DNA of 64,000 bases. Origin: JAJFUI01 sp963754135 (GTDB lineage Bacteria; Planctomycetota; Planctomycetia; Pirellulales; Thermoguttaceae). A program made the position numbers and the translations under genes. Location of the stretch: assembly GCA_963754135.1 (NCBI GenBank), contig CAVWEY010000002.1, positions 1,251,768-1,315,767 on the forward strand, in the 5' to 3' direction. Position 1 is the stretch's first letter, and every line of letters begins with the position of its first letter. Positions 1 to 9,250 of the stretch are shown here, piece by piece. The notes beneath the pieces were generated by a model, which had not been told where the DNA came from, did no database searches, and saw only the letters and a list, made by a program, of their open reading frames with translations.

Positions 1-1
1 G

Positions 2-2913
2 CAGCATCGCCACTACGCCACCAGCCTGATCAGCCTAGCCTCGCTATACGATGAGATGGGCGAGTACGCGAAGGCTGAGCCGCTTTTCCTCCAGGCCCTC
101 GACATCTACAAGAAGGCGCTGGGCGAGCAGCACCCCTACTACGCCACCGGCCTGAATAACCTGGCCGGGCTGTACAGAGAGATGGGTGAGTACGCGAAGG
201 CCGAGCCGCTTCTGCTCCAGACATGCGACATCTACAAGAAGGCGTTGGGCGAGCAGCATCCCTACTACGCCAACGCCCTGCACAACCTGGCCTCTCTGTA
301 CTACGCGATGGGCGAGTTTGCGAAGGCCGAGCCACTTTACCTTCACGCGCTCGACGTTTGGAGGAAGGTGTTGGGCGAGCAGCATCCGCAGTACGCCGAC
401 GCGCTGAACAGCCTGGCCATGTTGTACGAGACGATGGGTGAGTACGCGAAGGCCGAGCCGCTTTACCGCCAGGCCCTTGACATCCGCAAGAAGGCGCTGG
501 GCGAGCAGCATCCCCGCTACGCCATCAGCCTGAACTGCCTGGCCGGGCTGTACGGGACGATGGGCGAGTACAGTAAGGCGGAGCCGTTGTACCTCCAGGC
601 CCTCGACATTGAGAAGAAGGCGCTGGGCGAGCAGCATCCCGACTACGCCGCCGGCTTGAATAATCTAGCCTATCTGTACTACGCGATGGGCGAGTTTGCG
701 AAGGCCGAGCCGCTTTACCTCCAGGCCCTCGCCATCGACAAGAGGGTGCTGGGCGAGCAGCACCCCGACTACGCTAACGGCCTGAACAACTTGGCCGGGG
801 TGTATAGGACGAGAGGTGAGTACGTGAAGGCCGAGACGCTCTTGCTCCAGGCCCGCGACATCTGCAAGACGGCGCTGGGCGAGCAGCATCCCTTCTACGC
901 CATCAGCCTGAACAACCTGGCAAGGCTGTACGAGCAGATGGGTGACTACGCGAAGGCCGAGCCGCTCTTGCTCCAGGTCCTCGACATCCGCAAGAAGGCG
1001 CTGGGCGAGCAGCATCCCGTGTACGCCCGGAGCCTAGACAACCTGGCTGAGTTTTACTCGTCGAGGGGAGAGTACGCGAAGGCCGTCGATCTCTACCAGC
1101 AGGCCGCCAAGATTGAGTACGATCTGGGCGTCACGGTTTTGGCTGCCGTTTCCGAAGCCCAGGCGCTGAACTACGCCGCCAAAGAACTCGGGCCGCCGAG
1201 CCGCTTGATGTCCGTCTGGCGGCATACCACCAGGCCGGATGACGAACTGTATGCCTGCGTGTGGCTGCGCCGCGGGCTGATCCAGCAGATCACCGCCAAA
1301 CGTCAACAGCGGTTGCACGAAACCGTCAATGCCGACGTCCGCCAACAATACCAACACTACCAGGATACACGTCGGTCGTTGGCCCGGCTGATCCTGGCCC
1401 CTACCGATCTCGATCCCAAACGATTGGCCGCTAGGCGAAAGCGGATCGACGAGCTAAATGAGGAGAAGGAAGGGCTGGAACGGCAGTTGGCGGCCGAACT
1501 GCCCGAGTTCCGCCGGCAACTTGAGTCCGAGCGCCGCCCGCACACGGACCTCAGCGCAGCTTCCAGCCGACGCCGTATTTGTCGATCTCCTGCAATACTG
1601 CGATTTCGAGCAAGACCCCGAGGCCCCGATAAAAGGGGGCAGCCGTGCGACCCCATGTTATGCCGCGTTCCTCGTCCGGCCGGGAGCGTCCGCGGTCCGC
1701 GTGGAGCTTGGCCCGGCCGCGCCCATCAACGCGGCCATCGCCCAATGGCACGATGACATCGCCAGCGGAATCGACGGTTCCGCTGCCCAGGAAGTCCGCC
1801 GGCTGGTTTGGGAGCCCATCGAGAAGCAATTGCCGCCGGGAACAAAGACCGCCTATCTGTGCCCCGACGACAAGCTCACGTCCGTTCCCTGGGCGGCGCT
1901 GCCCGGCCGCAAGGCGGGAACGGCGTTGTTGGAAGAGTATGCCCTGGCGATGGTTCCCAACGGCCAGTTCCTGCTCTCGCAGTTGACCGCGGCGCCGCAG
2001 CCGGCCCAAGAGCAAGGGCAATTCCTGGCGGTCGGTGACGTCACGTACGACAGCAAACCGGTGGAGACCGCTCCTCGGCCCGAGTGGCTGGCCAGCCGGG
2101 CTGCCGTGCGGGGCGACAAGGAACTCTTTTGGCCGCCCCTGCCGGGGTCGAAGCGCGAGCTGGAAACCGTGGCCGGTCTGGCTGGAACGCGGACCGTGGC
2201 CAAGCTCGACGGTGCCTTGGCGGGCACCACGGCCGTGCTGACGAAGTTGCCCGAGGCCCGCTGGGCGCATTTCGCCACCCACGGTTTCTTCGCCGATCCG
2301 AAGTTCCGCTCGGGCCTGCAAGTGGACGAGAAGGCGTTTGAGCAAGGGCAAACCCTGTTGGGCAGCGAGCGGCGTACCGTGGCCGGCCGCAACCCGCTGG
2401 TCCTCTCGGGCCTGGTCCTGGCGGGGGCCAACCTGCCGCGGACGAAAGATTCCTACGGCATTGTCCAAGGCGACGGCGGCATTCTCACCGCCGAGGCGAT
2501 CGCCGCCCTGCCGCTGGACAAACTGGAACTGGCCGTGCTGTCGGCCTGCGACACCGGCCTGGGCGACGTGGCCGGCGGCGAAGGCGTTTTCGGCCTTCAA
2601 CGCGCCTTCCACTCGGCCGGTGCGCAACGTCGTGGCCAGCTTGTGGAAGGTCAATGACAAGGCGACCGCCGCACTGATGGGGCTCTTCTACCGCAATCTC
2701 TGGGGCGAGCAGATGCCACCGTTGGAGGCCCTCCGGCAGGCGCAGCTCCAGATTTACCGCCATCCGGAACTGATCGACGCGCTGGCAAGCTCCCGCGGAC
2801 CCGCGTTCGATCAGCCGGCGCCGCTTGCCGCGGGCGGCGGCCGGAAGTCGGATTCTGCCACTGCCCCAACCAGGCAATGGGCGGCATTTGTGCTGTCGGG
2901 CGCCGGGCGGTAG
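2..2913 (+). CDS. TPR-CHAT protein, 5' partial, two frameshifts
   Basis: Tetratricopeptide array followed by a caspase-like CHAT protease domain. The frame is open from base 2, so the start lies left of the window. At least nine 42-residue TPR_10/TPR_12-type repeats (MGEYAKAEPL...GEQHP) are followed by a helical linker and then CHAT. The catalytic His lies in WAHFATHGFF (near 2265-2294) and the catalytic Cys in LSACDTGLGD (near 2540). Reading moves from frame 2 to frame 3 near 1553-1559 and to frame 1 near 2621-2626; restoring a GC dinucleotide at each site gives continuous family-like sequence ending QWAAFVLSG, TAG at 2911. In the family, CHAT proteases act with partner-sensing repeats in regulated proteolysis; the target here is unknown. 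Domain call sure; whether the frameshifts are real is not. Confidence 0.85.
56..1189 (+). repeat. Nine tandem 126-bp TPR-encoding repeats
   Basis: Units begin at 56, 182, 308, 434, 560, 686, 812, 938 and 1064. Each encodes one 42-residue TPR. Similarity is high at DNA level (recurrent stretches such as aaggcgctgggcgagcagca), implying recent amplification or gene conversion; the last unit diverges. Confidence 0.9.
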
Positions 2914-3199
2914 TCCTGCCGCCAAATGCCCGACGTTGGGCGTTGCGATTGTCTCGTAACCTCAGACGGCCGTCGAATCTCTCGCGCTCTTGTTCGGTTA
3001 CGTCGCGGTAACCAGCGCGCTTCGGTCACATCGACCGGCACTCGAACGAGCCGCCTGAAGGCGGGACCACGAACGGTAAAACAGGCTTCCAACCTGGGTC
3101 GCCACTATCCTGGTCTCCAGTGTCCTCCGGCTGCACGTCCGGGCAGCGATTCCCGGCGATGCTACCGGCCGGAAAATCTCACTCAGTAGTTTCAAGTTT
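2914..3199. other. Intergenic stretch, no gene seen
   Basis: Between the CHAT stop and the transposase remnant. Short open frames here have no recognisable domain and arginine-rich out-of-frame composition. No RNA gene or clear repeat was recognised. Confidence 0.5.
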
Positions 3200-3545
3200 G
3201 GTTTACGGTGGCCGAATGACGCAAGGTATTGAGCCGTCGTGAAATAGGGCGACGATTTCGCAGACGATCCAATCGAGCATGCGCTTGAATCGCAACAGTT
3301 CCAGATGCAGTTTCAGGGTGTCGCCCGATCCTTCGGCAAGGTGTGTGTGATGAATCCACACCCAGAGGTTCCGCAGAATCAACGCCACGGCCAGGAAAAA
3401 CAGCCGCAGCCGAGGATTTCGAGTGCAGGTGTAAATGCTGCGCCTGCCGCATTTGGCGAAAACTGGTCTCGATGCCGAATCGCAGACGGTACAGTTCGCG
3501 GATTTCGGTGGGGGAACCCTGTACGCGCCACGCCGCGAACAACAA
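3200..3545 (-). pseudogene. IS4-type transposase C-terminal remnant
   Basis: The translation contains ELYRLRFGIETSFRQMRQAQ, the conserved C-terminal block around the catalytic Glu of IS4-type DDE transposases. The continuation (RLRLFFLAVALILRNLWVW ... LLRFKRMLDWIVCEIVALF) is in another frame, so at least one frameshift lies within. The N-terminal two thirds, including the first two catalytic Asp residues, are absent. It directly abuts the small gene at 3564-3840, suggesting that the insertion cut whatever was downstream of that gene. No terminal inverted repeat was found. Confidence 0.75.
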
Positions 3546-3563
3546 CGTCTGTGTCGAAGACCG

Positions 3564-3840
3564 TCATCCGCGGGCCTCGGCGTTACGCCGCTTGTAGATC
3601 TCGGAACAGAGTTGCGGGAGGGTTGGATCGTCGTCGTAGCTGCCGGCCAGTTGGGAAACTCCCGCCACTTCGACCTCGACGGAGAATAGTTCGCCGTCGG
3701 CAATTCGCCCAGCGATTTCGCTCTTCAGCGCAGCAATGGCTTGATCGCGGCTTGGGGCGACACTGCGGACTTCGGGCGCGCGCAACCAGGGTTGCCGCAA
3801 AGCACCCCTCACAGGCTTCAACGTGAACGGGAAAGGTCAT
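3564..3840 (-). CDS. Small antitoxin-like protein, one frameshift
   Basis: About 92 residues: MTFPVHVEACEGCFAATLV... then APEVRSVAPSRDQAIAALKS... and a C-terminal DDPTLPQLCSEIYKRRNAEA. The two parts are in different frames; the switch is in a GCGCGCGC tract (3776-3783), where adding one GC gives a continuous LVARAPEVRSV. I recall similar short proteins in planctomycetes as likely type II antitoxins, but no binding fold can be proven here. The TGA stop overlaps an ATG at 3567 (ATGA) whose product begins MTVFDTDV, reminiscent of a PIN-toxin N-terminus, and is soon interrupted by the transposase remnant. Function therefore tentative. Confidence 0.5.
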
Positions 3841-3914
3841 AATACACCCGCAAGTACTGTCGGCTTCCGCCAGGCTTCCACTGTATGTTCAACGCTACGC
3901 ATTATAACAGGGAA

Positions 3915-5278
3915 TCACTCCAACCGCAAGGCCCCACCGTCATTGAGCAGTTCGCGGGCGGCCGCGGCGAGGACCGAGTAGAGGTCCCCGAGCCGGTCCA
4001 CGTCGACCGAGGAGAAGGCGATGCGGACGTCGCTCTGTTTGTTGGCGATCACGCCCACCCCGTACTTCTCCAACAGGTGCCGGCGGTAGGTCTCGGCGTC
4101 CAGGCCCTTCAGCCGCAGGCACATGAAGTAGCCGGCGTTGAAGGGGTACGGCTCCCAGAGATCGGCGTAATCGGGCGAAGCGAGGATTTCGTGGACCCGC
4201 TTGGCCCGGGCCTCGAGAATCGCCTTCTTCTGCCGCCGCTCGGCGGCGAGCGACCCAGTGGACATGGCCTTGGCCAGGACCGACTGGCTCAAGTGGGAGC
4301 AATTCGAGACGGCGCTGCGGATTGCCCCGGCAGCCTTCGTCTCCAACGCCTTGTAAAGCGCCTCGGCGTCGCCGGCGGCAGGGGCGGCGAAGGTCAACAT
4401 GCCCGTGCGGAAGCCCCATACGAACTTCTCCTTGGTCGGACCATCGACCTTGACGGCCAGGAGCCGCCCGTGGCAGCCGGCCAGCCGGGCGAAGAGCGAT
4501 TCCTGGGCGACCTCTTCGCCGTAGAAAAGGCCGAAGTAGGCATCGTCGGTCACCACGATCAGGTTCCGGCCTTCTTCGGCCGCCTGGCGGAGCACGGCCA
4601 CGGTTTCGTCCATCTCGCTGCGGGTGATCGAGTAGCCGGTCGGATTGTTGGGGAAATTGAGGATCAGGATGGTTTTCGAGCCGGCCGGCCGCGTGCTCGA
4701 GCGCGTCGCGGAGCGCGGCGACGTTGAACCCGCCGGCGGCGCTGAAAAACGGATATACTCCGATCTGCGCCAGCCGGCGGACGCCGAAAATCAAGTCGTA
4801 GTTCTCCCAAACTTGGTCGGGCAGCAGCACCATGTCCCCTTGATCGACGAACAGGTCGGCCAGCACGCTCAGGGCGTGGGTCACCCCTCCGGTCACCACC
4901 GGCAGCGAGAACTGCTTGCCGGCCAGGCTGGGGTTCTTCTGGATCAGGGCCTCGCGCCAGAGCTTCCGCAGATCGAGCCGGCCGGCGGCGGGGGCGTAGG
5001 TCAGCGCCTCGGCGGGGCTCAGCCCGTTGAAGAACCGCATGACCGAGGGGAGAAACATGGGCTGGCCGTCCTCCCAGGCGATGCCGATCGTGGCGTTGTA
5101 GCGCTTGGCCTTTTCGCGGGCTTCGTCGCTCTGGGCCAGGATGCCCTTGGGAAAATAGAGCCGCCGGCCAAAGTCCGAGAGCATGGCGAAGACGTGGGGG
5201 TTCTCGCGCTCGATCACCTGGTTCAGCTCGGCGGCCAGCGGGCGGATTTCCCCGCCTGGCGGCAGCAGCCGCAGGCCG
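3915..5278 (-). CDS. Class I/II PLP aminotransferase, one frameshift, fused to PEPCK frame
   Basis: Fold-type I aminotransferase of about 450 residues. It starts near PLAAELNQVIERENPHVFAM and includes VVTGGVTHALSVLADLF, the cofactor-site motif NFPNNPTGYS, the PLP Asp/Tyr segment VVTDDAYFGLFYGEE and the probable PLP-lysine region DGPTKEKFVWGFRTG. One frameshift near 4682-4692, in a GGCCGGCC tract, separates the N-terminal part from NFPNNPTG onward; restoring two bases repairs it. No stop and no clear start codon separate it from the upstream PEP carboxykinase: the shared frame crosses a palindromic repeat at 5279-5337. Substrate not predictable; adjacency to PEPCK suggests amino-acid/gluconeogenic metabolism. 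TGA stop at 3915-3917. Confidence 0.8.
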
Positions 5279-5337
5279 TTGCACAGGCATCCTGCCTGTG
5301 TGGACGACGGCACAGGCAGGATGCCTGTGCTACTTCC
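5279..5337. repeat. Palindromic dispersed repeat (ACAGGCATCCTGCCTGTG type)
   Basis: Two opposed copies of a GCACAGGCATCCTGCCTGTG-like palindrome around a short spacer. It lies exactly at the PEPCK/aminotransferase junction and is translated in frame as GILPV...AGCLC. A related copy lies at 8394-8453. No transposase is nearby, consistent with REP/MITE-like spread. Confidence 0.85.
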
Positions 5338-7203
5338 AAGCCGCTGGCGGAGCCGCCCGTGTTCGTCCCATATCTCGCCGGGAAGACGCTCGCCAAACTG
5401 CTCGAAGAACGTCGCTACGCGGTCGGCCTCATCGAGCCAGTCGGCCGGATCGACGGCCACGAGTTTTTCGAGCGTCTCGCGGGAGAGGCTCAGACCGGTC
5501 AGGTCGAGGCTTTCGGGCGTGGGGACGTAGCCGATGGGCGTTTCGGTGGCGTCGGCCTCGCCCCGGCAGCGGTCGAGAATCCACTCGATCACCCGCAGGT
5601 TCTCGCCATAGCCCGGCCAGAGGAACTTGCCGCTCTCGTCGGTGCGAAACCAGTTGACGTGGAAGATTTTGGGCGGGTGGGCCATCCGCTTGCCCATTTC
5701 CAGCCAGTGCCGGAAGTAGTCGCCCATGTGGTAGCCGCAGAAGGGGAGCATGGCCATCGGGTCGCGGCGGAGCTGGCCGAGCTTGCCGAACTGGGCGGCG
5801 GTCCGCTCCGAGGCCATCGTGGCCCCGACGAACACGCCGTGCTGCCAGTCGAACGACTCGTAGACCAGCGGGGCGAGGTGCGCCCGGCGGCCGCCGAAGA
5901 TCAAGGCGGAAATCGGCACGCCCTGCGGGTGTTCGGCCTTGGGGGAGTACGACGGGCACTGATTGACCGGCGCGGTGAAGCGGCTGTTGGGATGGGCGCC
6001 GACGACGGGCTTGCCGTGCTCGTCCTTCATGCCCGGCCGCCAGGGCCGGCCTTGCCAATCCCAGCCCTCGGCGGGCGGCGGGCCCTCGCCCCCTTCCCAC
6101 CACACCGTGCCGTCCTTGGCCAGCACGACATTGGTGTAGATCGCGTTCCGCGCGATCGTCTTGAGCATGTTCGGGTTGCTCTTGGCGTTCGTGCCCGGCG
6201 CGACGCCGAAGAAGCCGGTCTCGGGATTGATCGCCCGCAGACGGCCCTCGGCGTCGATCCGCATCCAGGCGATGTCGTCGCCGACGGTCCAGATGCGGTA
6301 GCCCTTGATGCGGAGCCCCTCGGGCGGGACCATCATGGCCAGGTTGGTCTTGCCGCAGGCGCTGGGGAAGGCGGCGGCGATATACTCGACCCGGCCGGCC
6401 GGATTCTCGACGCCCAGGATCAGCATGTGCTCGGCCATCCAGCCCTCCTGGCGGCCGAGATAGCTGGCGATCCGCAGGGCGAGGCACTTCTTGCCCAACA
6501 GCACGTTGCCGCCGTAGCCGGAGCCGACGCTCCAGATGGCGTTGTCCTCGGGGAAGTGGAGGATCAGCCGCCGCTTGATGTCCAGTTCGGCCTTGCCGTG
6601 CAGGCAGCGGGTGAACTCGCCGTCCGTGCCGAGTTGTTCGAGCACGCGCGGGCCGACGTGGGTCATAATCCGCATGTTCAGCACGACGTAGATGCTGTCG
6701 GTCAGTTCCACGCCGATCTTGCTGAAGGGCGAGCCGACCGGGCCCATCGAGAAGGGGATCACGTACATGGTCCGGCCCTTCATCGAGCCGGCGAAGATTT
6801 CGCCCGCCCGGCGGTAGCCTTCTTCCGGCGACATCCAGTTGTTCGTCGGCCCGGCGTCCTCCTTCCGCCGGCTACAGATGAAGGTCAGTTCCTCGGTGCG
6901 GGCGACGTCGTTGATGGCCGTGCGATGATAGACGCAGCCGGGGAGCTTCTGCTGGTCGAGCTCGATCATCTCGCCGGTAGAAAAGGCCTCCCGCGTGAGC
7001 CGCTCTTTCTCTTCTTCCGATCCGTCGATCCACACGACCTGGTCCGGCCCGCAGAGGCGAGCCATTTCCCCGACCCACTGCTGCAATTTCCGATGTTGAT
7101 TCACGTGACGGACAATGCCTCCCACCAATGACGCTGTTTCCGGGTTAGTTATAATGACCATAAGTATTGCTGGATTGGAGGGCGAATGCAAGGCCATTGC
7201 CAT
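5338..7203 (-). CDS. pckG: Phosphoenolpyruvate carboxykinase (GTP)
   Basis: Cytosolic GTP-dependent PEPCK: oxaloacetate + GTP to PEP + CO2 + GDP, the entry step of gluconeogenesis. The protein aligns end to end with the family as I know it (about 620 residues): DAGPTNNWM, GRTMYVIPFSMGPVG, WSVGSGYGGN, P-loop AAFPSACGKTNLAMM with the reactive Cys, kinase-2 GDDIAWMR, ETGFFGVAPGTN, FGGRR, and FHVNWFR. The family-like end is DEHGRLRQRL near 5338, but no stop follows; the frame continues through a palindromic repeat into an aminotransferase. Start uncertain: ATG at 7203, ATG at 7161, or slightly downstream. The RF-1-like gene is divergent and only about 20 bp away if 7203 is used, which favours an inner start. 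Confidence 0.92.
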
Positions 7204-7222
7204 ATCCCCCGCGTGGTGTACG

Positions 7223-7744
7223 ATGCTTCCGATGAACCACTCCTGTCATCCCGCAGAGTTGCCGCCGGAGAAACTGTTGGCCGAGTGCGATATCCGGTTC
7301 CTTCGCCGCTCGGGACCAGGCGGGCAGCATCGCAACAAGGTCGCCACTGCCGTGGTGCTGCGGCACCGGCCGACGGGCGTCATGGCGGAGGCCAGCGAGC
7401 GGCGGAGCCAGGCCGAGAACCGCGCCGTGGCGCTCGGACGGCTGCGGATCAACCTGGCCCTGGAATGGCGGACCAGCCGGAAGCCCGAGGCAAGCCCAAG
7501 CCCCTTGTGGCGGTCGCGGTGCGGCAGCGGCCGGCTGGAAGTTTCCGCTGTCCACCCTGACTTTCCCGCCCTGCTGGCCGAGGCCCTCGACGTGCTCGCC
7601 GCCACCGGTTTCGACCCGCGATCGGCCGGCGAAATCCTCCGCTGCACCCCCTCTCAACTCGTAAAGCTCTTGAAAAAGGAACCCAGGGCGATAACGCGGG
7701 TGAACGCGGAGCGGGCAGGGCTGGGGTTGCACCCGCTCCGATAG
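7223..7744 (+). CDS. RF-1 domain GGQ protein (peptidyl-tRNA hydrolase-like)
   Basis: About 173 residues containing FLRRSGPGGQHRNKV (GGQ at residues 33-35), the catalytic loop of class I release factors that positions water for peptidyl-tRNA ester hydrolysis. There is no codon-recognition domain, so it belongs with stand-alone GGQ proteins of the ArfB/PrfH type that rescue stalled ribosomes or hydrolyse peptidyl-tRNA. The C-terminus (SAGEILRCTPSQLVKLLKKEPRA) is basic and helical, as expected for ribosome contact. ATG at 7223 or 7232 are the likely starts; further upstream in-frame starts would overlap the divergent PEPCK gene. TAG at 7742. Family role is established; the specific substrate is inferred. 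Confidence 0.85.
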   Translation: MLPMNHSCHPAELPPEKLLAECDIRFLRRSGPGGQHRNKVATAVVLRHRPTGVMAEASERRSQAENRAVALGRLRINLALEWRTSRKPEASPSPLWRSRCGSGRLEVSAVHPDFPALLAEALDVLAATGFDPRSAGEILRCTPSQLVKLLKKEPRAITRVNAERAGLGLHPLR

Positions 7745-7856
7745 GCGGATTGCCCAATTTTCCTAATCGCACCAGTTCTTCTTGACGGCGACCGGGTATC
7801 TTCTGGATAATCCGCCCCGCTTGCTCCAACCCCTAATCGGCGATGAGGAGACTCCC

Positions 7857-8392
7857 GTGACACGGATGCTTTCTTTGCGACAATTGACTCCGTTGGGCTT
7901 TATGGCTCTTTGGTTGACCGGTTGTGCGTCGGACAATCACACCGGCAATGGCGCACTGTTTGGCGGGCTGCTGGGGGCGGGCACCGGCGCGGTGGTCGGC
8001 CACGCCGTTGGAAACACCGCGCGGGGGCCCTGATCGGCGCCGGCGCCGGCGCGCTGACGGGCGCCGCGGTCGGCAATGCCATGGACCAGTCCGACGCCCG
8101 GAACCGGGCGATGGCCCAGCAGGCCGGCCGGCCGGTCAACGTCGGCGACGTCATCGCCATGACCCATCAGGGAGTTCGTGAAGACCTGATCATCAACCAG
8201 ATCCGCGCCCACGGCATGGCCGCGCCGCTGACGACCGACGATCTGATCAACCTGCCCCGCGAAGGGGTCAGTCCGCAGGTGATCGCGGCGATGCAAGCCG
8301 CTCCCCCACCACCGCCGGTGATCTACGGAGACCCATACTACGGGCCGGGCGTCTATATCGAACCCCGCTACCATCACCACTATTGGTGGTAG
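7857..8392 (+). CDS. Glycine-zipper outer-membrane lipoprotein, one frameshift
   Basis: Begins at GTG 7857 with GAGGAG at 7845-7850 as ribosome site (ATG 7866 is the alternative). The signal peptide ends in lipobox LTGC (WLTGCASDN). Two glycine-zipper segments follow (GALFGGLLGAGTGAVVG and GALIGAGAGALTGAAVG), as in small envelope lipoproteins, then a helical domain and a tail rich in Pro, Tyr and His (PPPPPVIYGDPYYGPG...). The segments before and after about 8020-8030 (GCGCGGGGG) are in different frames; one missing G or an extra GC explains it. Function is structural or envelope-stabilising by family analogy; nothing specific can be inferred from neighbours. Confidence 0.75.
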
Positions 8393-8393
8393 C

Positions 8394-8453
8394 CGTAGGA
8401 CAGGCTTCCAGCCTGTCGTCCTGCCGACACAGGCAAGATGCCTGTGCTACGAT
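8394..8453. repeat. Palindromic dispersed repeats between convergent genes
   Basis: An ACAGGCTTCCAGCCTGT palindrome is followed by ACAGGCAAGATGCCTGTG, the same class as at 5279-5337. The element supplies the TAG stop of the downstream minus-strand YceH gene (8447-8449) and lies between two convergent genes, where it may also act as a terminator hairpin. Confidence 0.8.
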
Positions 8454-9194
8454 TGGAGGCCGCGGAGCTGGTCCACGTCGCGCTGCAACCGGCCCACCTG
8501 CTCTTGAAGTTCCGATAGCTCGCGGCGGATTTCGTCGAGCGATTGGGCGATTGCCGGCGCGGGCGGGGCTGCCGCCGCCCCCATGGCCGCGGGCGCACAA
8601 GAAGACCCGGCAGCGGCCTCTTCACTCGGCTGCCGCGCCGGCCCGCCTCCCCGGTACTTCTCCCGGAGCGTTTCGAGTTCGCGGGGCGTGTAGAGGGCGT
8701 GGCTGACGGCGTGCCCTCGGCCCTCGGGCGTCAGGCCCAGCACCAACCCTTTCGCCTTCAGCGAGTCGAGCACGGGCCGCAGGGCGGCCAGGTCGGCAAT
8801 GGGTTCCATCCTGCGCGGCCCGGCTGCGCAGCTCGCCCACCGTCTGGTCGCCGCGCAAGAGCAACTCGGTCATCACGGCCATCTCGGCCTTGTCGACGCC
8901 CAGCCATTCGTACAAGTAATGGCGATACTTTTGCACGCGGCCGCCCCCCTCGACCAGCCCCACCGCCCCCAACGCGCGGAGCCGGTCGAGCGACTCCTCC
9001 ACCTGGTCCGGCTCGAGTTCCACCAACGGCCAGCGGTTGCTCTTCTGGTTGCAGCCGGTGCGGACGGCGTTGAGACTCATGGGGTATGCGTCGGGGGTGG
9101 TTTTGGCCTTTTCGGCCAGCACGCCCGCCACCCGGCGGTCGATCGCCCCGAGCGGCTGCCAGCGGCGCTGGGGCGGCGTGGACTGCGGCTCCAT
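8447..9194 (-). CDS. YceH/DUF480 family protein, one frameshift
   Basis: Matches the DUF480 (YceH) winged-helix family: LGAIDRRVAGVLAEKAKTTP, YPMSLNAVRTGCNQKSNR, VQKYRHYLYEWLGVD, MTELLLRGDQTVGELRSRA, then after a frameshift MEPIADLAALRPVLDSLKAK, and a coiled-coil tail (SLDEIRRELSELQEQVGRL). The break is at CTGCGCGGC (8811-8819); restoring a GC gives continuous RAARMEPIAD. Start ATG at 9194 is preceded by AAGGAGA. The molecular role of this family is not established to my knowledge; the paired winged helices suggest nucleic-acid or protein binding. Confidence 0.85.
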
Positions 9195-9250
9195 CGCTGT
9201 TTCTCCTTGAGATGCCGCTATCGTAACACACGGCCGGTTGTTTGCCAACA

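Noticed and set aside
3940..7131. Long plus-strand open frames over the PEPCK/aminotransferase region (for example 4645-7131)
   Set aside because: They are antisense to strongly conserved enzymes and arise from GC-rich third positions; no domain recognisable.
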